Shown in pieces: positions 6,316 through 14,373 of a stretch of DNA of 15,527 nucleotides. The stretch covers positions 1-15,527 of the forward strand of contig CAZNPZ010000060.1 of assembly GCA_964575255.1 (NCBI GenBank). The letters are read 5' to 3'. The notes under the pieces were generated by a model, which worked only from the letters and a program-made list of their open reading frames with translations, did no database searches and was not told the origin of the DNA. The first letter of the stretch is position 1, and each line of letters begins with the position of its first letter. Position numbers and translations under genes: made by a program. The DNA comes from JAEZHK01 sp964575255. GTDB taxonomy: Bacteria > Bacillota > Clostridia > Christensenellales > Aristaeellaceae.

Positions 6316-7662
6316 ATGAAGAAGATCCCCTACCGCTACTACCTGCCGGAAGAAAAGATGCCCAAAACCTGGTACAACCTGCGCGCCGCGATGAAGGAAA
6401 AGCCGGAGCCGCTGATCAATCCCGGCACCGGAAAGCCCGTGACGTTTGACGACCTCCGGCCCGTGTTCTGCGACGAACTGATCCGGCAGGAGCTGGACAA
6501 CGACACGCCGGAATTTGAGATCCCGCAGGGCATTCTGGACATGTACCGCATCTACCGCCCCTCGCCGATCGTGCGTGCGTACCGGCTGGAGGAAGCGCTC
6601 AAAACCCCCGCGCGCATCTACTACAAGTTCGAGGGCAACAACACGTCCGGCAGCCATAAGCTGAATTCCGCGCTGGCGCAGGCGTACTACGCCAAGGCAC
6701 AGGGCATGACCAGCCTCACCACCGAGACCGGCGCGGGCCAGTGGGGCACGGCGCTGTCCGAGGCGTGCGCGGCGTTCGGGCTGGACCTGACGGTTTTCAT
6801 GGTCAAGGGGTCTTACAACCAGAAGCCCTACCGCAAGGACGTGATGCGCACCTTCGGCGCGAAGGTCATCGCGAGCCCCAGCGACCAGACGAACGCCGGG
6901 CGCGCGATCCTTGAAAAGAACCCGGACACCACCGGGAGCCTGGGCTGCGCGATCTCCGAAGCCGTGGAGCGCGCCGTGACAACCCCCGACTGCCGCTACG
7001 TGCTGGGGTCGGTCTTAAATCAGGTGCTTTTGCACCAATCGGTGATCGGTCTTGAGAGCTACGAGGCGCTGACCGCGTTTGACGAATACCCGGACACGGT
7101 CATCGGCTGCGCGGGCGGCGGCAGCAACCTGGGCGGGCTGATCGCGCCGTTCATGCGCGACAAGCTGACCGGCGCGCACGAGAAGACCCGCTTCATCGCG
7201 GTCGAGCCCGCCTCCTGCCCATCGCTGACCCGCGGCAAGTTCGAGTACGACTTCTGCGACACCGGCAAGATTACCCCCATGGCCAAGATGTACACGCTGG
7301 GCGCGGAGTTCATTCCCTCCGCCAACCACGCGGGCGGCCTGCGCTACCACGGCATGTCGCCGCTCATTTCCAAGCTCTACCACGACGGCTTCATGGAAGC
7401 CGTGTCCTACGAGCAGACGCAGGTCTTCGAGGCGGCGGTGCAGTTCTCTCGGCTTGAGACCATCCTGCCCGCGCCCGAATCCGCCCACGCGATCCGCTGC
7501 GCGATGGACGAGGCGATCAAATGCCGTGAGTCCGGCGAAGAAAAGGTGATCCTGTTCGGTCTGACCGGAACCGGCTACTTCGACATGACCGCCTATGCCA
7601 GCTTTTTCGACGGCACGATGACCGACTATGTGCCCAAAGATTCGGAAATCATGGCGCGCTAA
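6316..7662 (+). CDS. trpB: Tryptophan synthase beta chain-like protein, TrpB2 type
   Basis: A 448-residue PLP enzyme that makes L-tryptophan from indole and serine. The PLP lysine is Lys115 in SGSHKLNSA, the catalytic glutamate lies in TETGAGQWG (Glu137), and the PLP-phosphate loop is GGGSN (267-271). Length, the N-terminal extension (LPEEKMPKTWYNL), the QKPYRKDVM block and the C-terminal LFGLTGTGYFDM mark it as TrpB2, which is longer than TrpB1 (about 400) and does not pair with TrpA in the standard way. No trpA or other trp gene is nearby. GAGGAGG (6301-6307) precedes the ATG. The Trp T-box means it is made when charged tRNA-Trp falls, fitting indole salvage. Usual TrpB2 proteins have a proline after the PLP lysine; here it is leucine. 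Confidence 0.92.
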   Translation: MKKIPYRYYLPEEKMPKTWYNLRAAMKEKPEPLINPGTGKPVTFDDLRPVFCDELIRQELDNDTPEFEIPQGILDMYRIYRPSPIVRAYRLEEALKTPARIYYKFEGNNTSGSHKLNSALAQAYYAKAQGMTSLTTETGAGQWGTALSEACAAFGLDLTVFMVKGSYNQKPYRKDVMRTFGAKVIASPSDQTNAGRAILEKNPDTTGSLGCAISEAVERAVTTPDCRYVLGSVLNQVLLHQSVIGLESYEALTAFDEYPDTVIGCAGGGSNLGGLIAPFMRDKLTGAHEKTRFIAVEPASCPSLTRGKFEYDFCDTGKITPMAKMYTLGAEFIPSANHAGGLRYHGMSPLISKLYHDGFMEAVSYEQTQVFEAAVQFSRLETILPAPESAHAIRCAMDEAIKCRESGEEKVILFGLTGTGYFDMTAYASFFDGTMTDYVPKDSEIMAR

Positions 7663-7690
7663 CGCTTGCAGATGAGATCCGATTTGCGGT

Positions 7691-7847
7691 TTTCATTTGC
7701 GTTTGGATGAACTGCGCGGGCCTGAAACGCTCACGCGTTTCCGGGCTGCCCGCTGACTGAAGGATAAGTTCGACCACCAGTGTTACGGCACCGGTGGGTC
7801 GAACGCGTTCCCGGCGCGCATGTCGCCAAGAACGATTGAAGCAGAAC
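7691..7847 (+). repeat. Composite three-hairpin intergenic repeat, copy 2
   Basis: Same orientation and order as copy 1: TTTCATTTGCG start, GCGGGCCTG, H0 at 7720-7746 (AAACGC with GCGTTT), the box GCTGACTGAAGGA, H1 at 7768-7804 (GTTCGACCACCAGTG with CACCGGTGGGTCGAAC), H2 at 7807-7833 (GTTCCCGGCG with CGCCAAGAAC, two mismatches), and GATTGAAGCAGAAC at the end. H0 and H1 arms differ from copy 1 at many positions yet still pair. It begins 29 bases after the trpB stop. The remainder up to the coat-gene terminator (7848-7920) shows no gene. Confidence 0.8.
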
Positions 7848-7921
7848 GGGGGTTACGGCGCGCAAGCCGGAAAACGAATGAAGGGAACGCGGAGTTGTTT
7901 GGGATTGGCATACGTGCCCTG

Positions 7922-7972
7922 AGAAAATTCAAACGCCCATGACGCGCGGGAAGTCCCCGCGGTCATGGGCGT
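7922..7972 (-). terminator. Intrinsic terminator of the spore-coat gene pair
   Basis: ACGCCCATGAC (7933-7943) pairs with GTCATGGGCGT (7962-7972), and inside it CGCGGG (7945-7950) pairs with CCCGCG (7956-7961). Read on the minus strand the hairpin is followed by TTTGAATTTTCTC. It lies 25 bases past the stop of the minus-strand coat gene. A strong stem with a moderate U-tract. Confidence 0.75.
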
Positions 7973-7997
7973 CACGACGAGGAAAACTGAATTTGGA

Positions 7998-8246
7998 TCA
8001 GCTCTGAAGCTGGGACTTGGTCTGCTGCACCTCGTCGTCCTTGGCCATGATGGCGGGTTTGTAATACCCCTTGGCCTGGGCGATCTTGTACAGCTCATAC
8101 TGCGACGTCTCGCACTTGTCCCGGATCTGCTGGATGGTGGAGCGCAGCGTGGGGTTGGCGCATTCGGAGATCGTGTTCGCGTAGACGGTGAGGTTGCTCT
8201 TCACCGAAGCCAGCGCGTCGTTGACCATTGCCTTTTCCTGAAACAT
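7998..8246 (-). CDS. CotF-family spore coat protein, small
   Basis: An 82-residue helical protein of the Coat_F family. The segment MVNDALASVKSNLTVYANTISECANPTLRSTIQQI matches the family core (a first helix with D-x-L-x-S, then a helix beginning S-x-x-x-L-R), followed by a second helix and the closing KGYYKPA that corresponds to the usual GWY-P turn. Members are spore-coat or coat-associated proteins found only in endospore formers. AAAGGAGG precedes the ATG with good spacing. It starts 15 bases after the stop of the upstream small gene, so the two form one operon under the SigG-like promoter at 8485-8515. The tail (DDEVQQTKSQLQS) is hydrophilic. Confidence 0.85.
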   Translation of the reverse strand: MFQEKAMVNDALASVKSNLTVYANTISECANPTLRSTIQQIRDKCETSQYELYKIAQAKGYYKPAIMAKDDEVQQTKSQLQS

Positions 8247-8261
8247 GGGTTGCTTCCTCCT

Positions 8262-8447
8262 TTACTGCAAAAACGACATCAGTTGCTGCTTTGTGTTCTG
8301 GGCATCCAACGCGGACTTCTGGAAGTAGGCCTTGACCTGCGGGTCGGTCGATTGCTCGGCGTAGGTCTGCATCTTCTGCTGCGCGGTCTCATGCGCCCCA
8401 ATCAGGTGCCGGAGGTTCTGCAACTCAACCTGGTTCAGCTGGGACAT
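8262..8447 (-). CDS. Small CotF-like coat-associated protein
   Basis: A 61-residue, Gln-rich, probably all-helical protein (LNQVELQNLRHLIGAHETAQ and AYFQKSALDAQNTKQQLMSFL). Sequence style and position next to the CotF gene match the short coat-F-like partner proteins that often precede CotF in clostridia. The first half resembles one helix of the two-helix ferritin-like Coat_F fold. AAAGGAG lies before the ATG. It is the first gene of a two-gene minus-strand operon. Family assignment rests on resemblance and context and is less certain than for its neighbour. Confidence 0.7.
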   Translation of the reverse strand: MSQLNQVELQNLRHLIGAHETAQQKMQTYAEQSTDPQVKAYFQKSALDAQNTKQQLMSFLQ

Positions 8448-8484
8448 GGAAAAGAATTCTCCTTTCAGATTTGAACTTCGCCCG

Positions 8485-8515
8485 TAGTATGGCCCTACCC
8501 TTTGTCAGTCCATTC
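8485..8515 (-). promoter_or_regulatory. SigG/SigF-like forespore promoter for the coat operon
   Basis: On the minus strand GAATG (8515-8511) is followed after 19 bases by CATACTA (8491-8485). These match the SigG boxes GMATR and CATNMTA, though the usual spacer is about 18. The -10 lies about 38 bases ahead of the start codon at 8447. No sigma-70-type pair of similar quality was seen there. Confidence 0.5.
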
Positions 8516-8742
8516 CCGGAAAAAACTGGCATGACGGAATATTAAAGCATCCAAAGCGTCGAGATTTCGATGCGGGACAAGGAGCCGGAACGAGGCGACC
8601 AATTGGGATACGCCTTCGACGTGAAATGCAGCGCTACGCTAACGCGGAGAGTGACGAAGCAGGCGCGCAGCGACTTGGCTTCCCGCCAGGAAACCAACCT
8701 TCGCGAAAAGACCCGCGTGCTAATGTTTCAAATTGGTATGAG
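8516..8742. other. Gene-free divergent spacer
   Basis: This spacer separates the minus-strand coat operon from the plus-strand phosphorylase gene. No gene is supported. The only notable feature is the 14-mer GAACGAGGCGACCA (8588-8601), shared with 984-997. Confidence 0.4.
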
Positions 8743-8771
8743 TTGACAAGCGAAAAAGAAGCCGTTACGAT
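8743..8771 (+). promoter_or_regulatory. Sigma-70-type promoter for the GH65 gene
   Basis: TTGACA (8743-8748) and TACGAT (8766-8771) are 17 bases apart and about 37 bases ahead of the GTG start. No clear operator palindrome overlaps it. Confidence 0.75.
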
Positions 8772-8807
8772 GAATGGGACAGGTATCAATGAAAGGAGGG
8801 AACGTTT

Positions 8808-11081
8808 GTGGCAAGGATCCTCCGCGCCGAAAACTTTCCCATCGAGGCGCGAGCGCTCCAATTGCAGGAGACGCTTTTTCACAACGCAAACGGCTACCTG
8901 GGCGTGCGCGGCACGCTGGAGGAGGGCGTGCCCGCTGGCCAGGACACCATGCGCGGCATGTACGTCAACGGGTTTTACGACATCGTGCCGATGAAGCAGG
9001 CGGAAAAGCTCTTCGGGCTGATCGAGGACAAGGAATCGATGCTCAACGCCGCTGACGCGCAGACCATCCGCGTCTCTCTGGACGGCGAATGGTTCTCGAT
9101 GTTCTCCGGGCAGGTGCTTGAAATTGAACGAACGCTCGACATGGACGCGGGCACCACGACCCGCAGGGTGCGCTGGCGCTCGCCGGGCGGGCGGGAGGCC
9201 GTTTTCCGGTTTATCCGCATGGCCTCTTTCGAGCAGCCCAGCCTCTTCACGATCGACCTGACCGTCACGCCGCTCAATTTCTCAGGCGATATTGAAATCG
9301 AATCGCTGCACACGGCGCTGGTGCACAATTACGCAAGTCCCGACGACCCGCGCCTCGGCGAGGGCGGGTGCTACCTCCGGCCGGACGGGCAACTGATCCT
9401 GGACGACGCGAGCTTCCTCACCGCGAAGACGCACGTCAGCGGCCTCAAAGTGTGCAGCGGCGTCGCGCACGCGCTGAACCGCCCGGCGGAGTCGCGCCTC
9501 CAATACGACGCGGCGCGGCATGAGGCGGTCTGCCGGTTTTCGCTGCGCCTAACGCGCGGGGAAAGCCTCCGGCTGACAAAGTACACGGTTTTCGCGGATT
9601 CCGTCCGGGAGGCGGACTGTCTTTCGGCCGCGCGCCGGGAGATGGCGCGCGCGTTCCGGCACATCGACGAAGCCTACGAAGCCCAGCGCGCGTACCTTCG
9701 GCGGTTCTGGGAGAGCGCGGAGGTCACGATTCAGGGGAACGACGAGGACGACCGCTCGATGCAGTTCAACCTCTATCAGCTCCTGCAGTCGGCGGGGCGG
9801 GACGGCCTGTCCAGCATCGCGGCGAAGGGGCTGAGCGGCGAGGGCTACGAAGGCCACTACTTCTGGGACACCGAGATGTACATGATGCCGTTCTTCACCC
9901 TCACCATGCCGGAGCTCGCGAAGAAACTGCTGGGTTATCGGTATTCGATCCTCGAGAAGGCGCGGGATAACGCGCGCCTGCTGGGGCACAAAAAGGGCGC
10001 GCTGTACCCGTGGCGCACCATCGCCGGTCGCGAGTGCGGCGGGTACTTCCCGTCCGGAACCGCGCAGTACCATATCGACGGGGACATCGCCTACGCGGTG
10101 GCCGCGTACTACCTCGCGACCGGCGACCTCGACTACCTGGTGCGGGAGGGCGCGGAAATCCTGCTGGAAACCGCGCGGCTGTGGGCGGATGTGGGATGCT
10201 GGTATCATGGCACGTTCCGCATCCACGATGTGACCGGCCCGGACGAATACACCTGCATCGTCAACAACAACTTCTATACCAACGCCTGCGCCCGGCACAA
10301 CCTGCGTTGGGCAGTGAAGGCCGCGGGAGTCCTGAAGGCCGAAGGGTTCTATCCCGGCTGGGCCGCTCGGCTTCATGTGACGGAAGAAGAACTCGGAGGT
10401 TTCACCCGCGCCGCGGACAACATGTTCCTGCCCTATGACGAGGAACTGGGCATCAACCCGCAGGATGATTCCTTCCTTCAAAAGCCGGTGTGGGACTTCG
10501 CCGCCACGCCGCCGGAACACCATCCGCTCCTCATGTACTATCATCCACTGCAGCTGTACCGGTATCAGGTGTGCAAGCAGGCGGACACGGTGCTGGCCTA
10601 CTGCCTGTTTGACGGCGTCGCGAGCCCGGAAGCCATGCGGCGCTCGTTCGAATACTACGAGAAGATCACCACCCACGATTCATCGCTGTCCAACTGCATT
10701 TTCGCGATCGCCGCGTGCAGGCTGGGCTTTCACGAGAAGGCGCTCGCCTACTTCGGGGACAGCCTGGGGCTTGACCTTCTGAACACCCACCTTAACACCA
10801 AGGACGGCGTGCACACCGCCAACATGGGCGGCTGCTACATGGCGATGGCGCAGGGCTTCGCGGGGCTGATGATCTGTGAGGACGGGCCGCACCTGGACCC
10901 GATCCTGCCCGCGCGCTGGAGCGGCTACCGGTTCCGCTTCCAATACCGCGGCCGCAGTCTCCAGTTTCGGATGGACGAATCCTTTGCGTCGGTGACGCTC
11001 GTTCAAGGCGCGCCGGTGAAGCTGTGCCTGAAGGGCACATGGTTTACGCTTGACAAGCCCGGCGCGACGGCGGCGGTCTGA
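8808..11081 (+). CDS. Glycoside hydrolase family 65 disaccharide phosphorylase
   Basis: A 757-residue cytosolic enzyme, full length for GH65 inverting phosphorylases, which split an alpha-glucosidic disaccharide with phosphate to beta-glucose 1-phosphate plus an acceptor sugar. The N-terminal beta-sandwich begins with LQLQETLFHNANGYLGVRGTLEEG; the (alpha/alpha)6 barrel holds GLSGEGYEGHYFWDTEMYM, YPWRTIAGRECGGYFPSG and YHIDGDIAYAVAAYYLATGD. The general acid is Glu480 in TGPDEYT. The phosphate site corresponds to TTHDSSLSN, and the CKQAD motif is also present. A short C-terminal beta-sheet domain follows. Maltose, kojibiose, trehalose or nigerose specificity cannot be decided by eye. The GTG start is supported by AAAGGAGGG 7 bases upstream. 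No sugar transporter or beta-phosphoglucomutase gene is adjacent. Confidence 0.92.
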   Translation: MARILRAENFPIEARALQLQETLFHNANGYLGVRGTLEEGVPAGQDTMRGMYVNGFYDIVPMKQAEKLFGLIEDKESMLNAADAQTIRVSLDGEWFSMFSGQVLEIERTLDMDAGTTTRRVRWRSPGGREAVFRFIRMASFEQPSLFTIDLTVTPLNFSGDIEIESLHTALVHNYASPDDPRLGEGGCYLRPDGQLILDDASFLTAKTHVSGLKVCSGVAHALNRPAESRLQYDAARHEAVCRFSLRLTRGESLRLTKYTVFADSVREADCLSAARREMARAFRHIDEAYEAQRAYLRRFWESAEVTIQGNDEDDRSMQFNLYQLLQSAGRDGLSSIAAKGLSGEGYEGHYFWDTEMYMMPFFTLTMPELAKKLLGYRYSILEKARDNARLLGHKKGALYPWRTIAGRECGGYFPSGTAQYHIDGDIAYAVAAYYLATGDLDYLVREGAEILLETARLWADVGCWYHGTFRIHDVTGPDEYTCIVNNNFYTNACARHNLRWAVKAAGVLKAEGFYPGWAARLHVTEEELGGFTRAADNMFLPYDEELGINPQDDSFLQKPVWDFAATPPEHHPLLMYYHPLQLYRYQVCKQADTVLAYCLFDGVASPEAMRRSFEYYEKITTHDSSLSNCIFAIAACRLGFHEKALAYFGDSLGLDLLNTHLNTKDGVHTANMGGCYMAMAQGFAGLMICEDGPHLDPILPARWSGYRFRFQYRGRSLQFRMDESFASVTLVQGAPVKLCLKGTWFTLDKPGATAAV

Positions 11082-11092
11082 CCAGGCATTTC

Positions 11093-11115
11093 GCAAAGCC
11101 GCGCAACGCGGATTG
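11093..11115 (+). terminator. Hairpin after the GH65 gene, weak terminator candidate
   Basis: CCGCG (11099-11103) and CGCGG (11107-11111), extended by GCAA and TTGC outside, form a stem 12 bases after the GH65 stop. No U-run follows, so read-through into ku is likely. Confidence 0.3.
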
Positions 11116-11129
11116 CCGACCTGCCGTCT

Positions 11130-11156
11130 GGAAACACTGAAGATGGAGGTGTTTCC
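11130..11156 (+). promoter_or_regulatory. Inverted repeat around the ku ribosome binding site
   Basis: GGAAACAC (11130-11137) and GTGTTTCC (11149-11156) form a perfect 8-base stem whose 11-base loop ends in the ribosome site: GGAGGT spans 11145-11150, reaching into the right arm. The GTG start of ku is 3 bases after the repeat. It could be an mRNA hairpin that limits translation or a protein-binding site. Confidence 0.5.
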
Positions 11157-11159
11157 ATC

Positions 11160-11933
11160 GTGGTAGCCCGAAAATCGGTGATTACGTTCGGCATGGTCGC
11201 GATTCCGATCGCGATGTACACGGCGACCGAGGACAACGACATCCACTTCAACCAGCTTCACAAGGAGGACAACAGCCGCATCCGCTACCGGAAGACCTGC
11301 GCCCACTGCGGCAAGGAAATCAGCGCGGGGGACATCGTGAAGGGCTACGAGTACGAGCGGGAGAAGTACGTGGTCGTAACGGACGAGGAGATCGAGAAGA
11401 TCAAGACGGAGAAGGAGAAGTCCATCCAGATCCTGCACTTCGCCGAGCTGAGCCAGATCTCACCCGTCTACTACGACAAGACCTATCAGGCCGCGCCGGA
11501 GGCAGGCGGCGAAAAGCCGTTTGAACTGTTGCGCGCGGCGCTGATGGCCGAGCAGAAGGTCGCCATCGGGAAGACCGTGATCGGCACGAGGGACACGCTG
11601 ATGGCGATCATCCCGCGCGAGGAGGGCATCCTGATCGCGACGATGCTCTACCAGGATGAGATCAAGGCGCTTCAGAAGAACTATGACAGGCCGAAAGTCC
11701 AAGAGCAGGAACTCTCGATGGCGAAGATGCTGATCAACTCGATGGACACGCCGTTCGACCCCGCGAAGTACAGGGACGAATACCAGGCGAAGCTGCGCGC
11801 GCTGATCGAGACCAAGATCTCCGGCAGGGAGGTCGTCGCCGCGGAAGCGCCCGCGCCCGGCAAGATCATCGACCTGATGGAAGCGCTCAAGGCCAGCGTC
11901 GAAAAGGCGCAGCGGGAAAAGCAGCCCGCGTAA
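11160..11933 (+). CDS. ku: Ku DNA end-binding protein (NHEJ)
   Basis: A 257-residue bacterial Ku. A homodimeric ring binds broken DNA ends and recruits LigD for non-homologous end joining. Recognisable blocks are the KSVITFGMVAIPIAMYTATED opening (read as two parts), HKEDNSRIRYRKTCAHCGKEI with its Cys-x-x-Cys pair, DIVKGYEYEREKYVVVTDEEI and the later MAKMLINSMDTPFDPAKYRDEY that begins the C-terminal helical arm. The length is average for bacterial Ku, with a short Lys-containing tail. The start is GTG with GGAGGT upstream, partly held in an inverted repeat. ligD begins 4 bases after the stop, so the two are co-translated. No promoter of its own is obvious in the 78-base gap after the GH65 gene. 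Confidence 0.95.
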   Translation: MVARKSVITFGMVAIPIAMYTATEDNDIHFNQLHKEDNSRIRYRKTCAHCGKEISAGDIVKGYEYEREKYVVVTDEEIEKIKTEKEKSIQILHFAELSQISPVYYDKTYQAAPEAGGEKPFELLRAALMAEQKVAIGKTVIGTRDTLMAIIPREEGILIATMLYQDEIKALQKNYDRPKVQEQELSMAKMLINSMDTPFDPAKYRDEYQAKLRALIETKISGREVVAAEAPAPGKIIDLMEALKASVEKAQREKQPA

Positions 11934-11937
11934 GATC

Positions 11938-14373
11938 ATGACAGAAAAACTGGAACAATACCAGCGGAAAAGGGACTTTGAAGTAACCGGAGAGCCGAAG
12001 GGCGCGGTTTCACCGCCCGAAGAAGGCCTCCGGTTCGTCGTGCAGCGCCATTTGGCCCGCCGGGATCACTACGATTTCCGGCTGGAATGGGCGGGCGTGC
12101 TTCTAAGCTGGGCGGTGCCGAACGGGCCGTCCTTTGACACGCGCGAGCGGCGGCTGGCCGTCAAAGTGGAGGATCATCCGCTGGAGTACCGTTCCTTCGA
12201 GGGCGTGATCCCGAAGGGCGAGTACGGCGGCGGCGTGGTGATGCTGTGGGACGAGGGATTCTGGGAACCATGCGGCGACGCGGAAGAAGGGCTTCAAAAA
12301 GGCTCGCTCAAATTCAACCTGACGGGCAGGCGGCTTAAGGGCGGCTGGGCGCTGGTTCGGATGAAGGGGAAGCCCGGCGAAACCAAGGAGAATTGGCTCC
12401 TCATCAAGGAGAAGGACGCCTACGCCGCGGAGGAGGACGGCATTTCCGCCTTCACCACCAGCATCCGCACCGGGCGCACCGTCTCGGAGATCGAGCGCGG
12501 CGAAGCGGAAAAGATGCCAAAGAACCCGATCAGCCGCGTGGACGCGCAGCTTGCGAAGCTCGCGCAGGCGGCACCGGAGGGCGGCGACTGGCTCTACGAA
12601 GTAAAGTACGACGGCTACCGGATCGTCGCTTTTGTGGAAGGCAACGCGGCGCGGCTGATCACCCGGAACGACAACGATTATACACACCGGTTCCCGACCG
12701 TCGCCGCAGCCCTTGCCGACTGGTCGGGCGGGCGCGCGTTCATTTTGGACGGCGAAATGGTGGTCGCGGACGCGAACGGCAGGCCGGACTTTCAGGCGCT
12801 GCAAGGCTATCTGAAAAGCCCGGAGGGCAAAAGCCCCATCTACATGGTTTTTGATCTGTTGGCGCTTGATGGCCGCGACCTTCGTGAAAAGCCTCTGACC
12901 GAGCGGAAGGAGCAGTTGGAGGCGCTTCTGAAAAACGCGCCGGAGAGCATTCGCTACAGCGCGCATGTCCGCGGAAACGGCGCGGACTTCCTGAAAGCGG
13001 CGTGCGAATTGGATCTGGAGGGGATCGTGGGCAAGAAAGCCGGTTCCGCCTACATCGGCGGCCGCAGCGGGGACTGGATCAAGCTCAAGTGCGGCAAGCG
13101 GCAGGAATTCGCCGTCGGCGGCTATACGACGTCCGACAAGCGGGCGGGCGGGGTCAGTTCGCTGCTGCTGGGCTATTACGAGGGGGATCGGCTCGTCTAC
13201 GCCGGGCGCGCGGGCACTGGCTTCAGCGATGCCGACAGGACGGCAATGATCGCGAGATTCGACGGCCTGAAAAGGCCGGATTCCCCATTCAACCCCATGC
13301 CGGATGCGAGGCCGGATGAAATCATCACCTGGCTGGAGCCGGAGGCGGTCGCGGAGGTCCGGTTCGCCGAATGGACAGGGGACAACCTCCTCCGGCAGGC
13401 GAGCTTCAAGGGGCTTCGGGAAGACAAGGACGCAAAATCGATCCGCAGGGAAACCCCGGAGGAGGAGACCATGAGAAACACCGTACTTGAACCGGAGAGA
13501 CCTATGGCAAAAAACCGGGACGTCGTCGTCCGGGGCGTCGCCGTCACAAACCGCGGCAAAGTGATCTTCGAGCATCCCACCGTCACCAAGGAGGACGTGG
13601 TTCGCTACTATGACGCGGTCTCGGATCGCATGCTGCCCTATGTCGCGCGCAGGGTCTTGAGCATCGTGCGCTGCCCGAAGGGCGTGTCCGAGGCCTGTTT
13701 TTATAAAAAACACCCCGGCCCGGGCAGCCGTGGCATCGTGACCATCCCCATTCCGACAGACAGCGGCGAGGCGGAGGAATACTTCTACATCGAGGACGCC
13801 GGGGGACTCATCTCGGAAGCGCAGATGGGCACGCTGGAATTCCACACCTGGGGAAGCCGCGTGGAGACGCTGGAACAGCCCGACGTGATGGTGTTCGACC
13901 TCGACCCGGACGAGGGGATGGCGCTTGAGACCGTGCGGCAGGGCGTCCGGGACATCAGGGACATCCTATTCGAGCTTTCGCTTGAGTCCTACCTTAAAAC
14001 CAGCGGCGGCAAGGGGTATCACGTCGTGGTTCCTCTCAGACCCGCCGCGTCGTGGGATGCGTTTCATACTTTCGCGCGGCGCGTCGCCGAGGTAATGGAA
14101 CAGAAGTGGCCCGACCGGTATACCAGTAACGTCCGGAAGGCCAGCCGGAAGGGGAAAATCTTCATCGACTGGATCCGCAACGGCCGTGGCGCGACCAGCG
14201 TCGCTCCATACTCTATCCGGGCGCGGGACGGCGCGAAGGTATCCATGCCCATATCCTGGGAAGAGCTGGACAAAGTCGCGCCGGACGGCGTTTCGATGGC
14301 GGACGCGCTTAACCGCATCCATGCCGCCGATCCGTGGATCGGCTTCTTCAACAACGATCAGCTTCTCAAATGA
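11938..14373 (+). CDS. ligD: Multifunctional ATP-dependent DNA ligase LigD (PE-LIG-POL)
   Basis: An 811-residue end-joining enzyme with three domains. The N-terminal 3'-phosphoesterase (about 30-165) shows RHLARRDHYDFRLEW, with His38, His44, Asp46 and Arg48, and later His80 and Tyr84, the metal and phosphate ligands. The ligase (about 195-500) has the adenylated Lys223 in EVKYDGYR, FILDGEMV, EGIVGKK and WIKLKC. The C-terminal primase-polymerase (about 525-800) has the metal motif FDLDP (Asp654, Asp656), SGGKGYHVVVPL, and GRGATSVAPYS. The order is that of Pseudomonas LigD, not the mycobacterial POL-first order or the shorter Bacillus ligase-polymerase. It repairs breaks with Ku by trimming, filling and sealing ends. 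A 5-base GACGC/GCGTC hairpin follows at the stop codon with TTATTT, a weak terminator at best. Confidence 0.95.
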   Translation: MTEKLEQYQRKRDFEVTGEPKGAVSPPEEGLRFVVQRHLARRDHYDFRLEWAGVLLSWAVPNGPSFDTRERRLAVKVEDHPLEYRSFEGVIPKGEYGGGVVMLWDEGFWEPCGDAEEGLQKGSLKFNLTGRRLKGGWALVRMKGKPGETKENWLLIKEKDAYAAEEDGISAFTTSIRTGRTVSEIERGEAEKMPKNPISRVDAQLAKLAQAAPEGGDWLYEVKYDGYRIVAFVEGNAARLITRNDNDYTHRFPTVAAALADWSGGRAFILDGEMVVADANGRPDFQALQGYLKSPEGKSPIYMVFDLLALDGRDLREKPLTERKEQLEALLKNAPESIRYSAHVRGNGADFLKAACELDLEGIVGKKAGSAYIGGRSGDWIKLKCGKRQEFAVGGYTTSDKRAGGVSSLLLGYYEGDRLVYAGRAGTGFSDADRTAMIARFDGLKRPDSPFNPMPDARPDEIITWLEPEAVAEVRFAEWTGDNLLRQASFKGLREDKDAKSIRRETPEEETMRNTVLEPERPMAKNRDVVVRGVAVTNRGKVIFEHPTVTKEDVVRYYDAVSDRMLPYVARRVLSIVRCPKGVSEACFYKKHPGPGSRGIVTIPIPTDSGEAEEYFYIEDAGGLISEAQMGTLEFHTWGSRVETLEQPDVMVFDLDPDEGMALETVRQGVRDIRDILFELSLESYLKTSGGKGYHVVVPLRPAASWDAFHTFARRVAEVMEQKWPDRYTSNVRKASRKGKIFIDWIRNGRGATSVAPYSIRARDGAKVSMPISWEELDKVAPDGVSMADALNRIHAADPWIGFFNNDQLLK

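Noticed and set aside
6081..6449. A 122-codon plus-strand frame overlapping the T-box and the trpB start
   Set aside because: It runs through the riboswitch and terminator structures and has no resemblance to a leader peptide or known protein.
9549..10676. A 375-codon minus-strand frame opposite the GH65 gene
   Set aside because: Antisense shadow created by third-position G/C bias.
12103..13845. A 580-codon minus-strand frame opposite ligD
   Set aside because: Antisense shadow; all ligase, phosphoesterase and polymerase motifs are on the plus strand.
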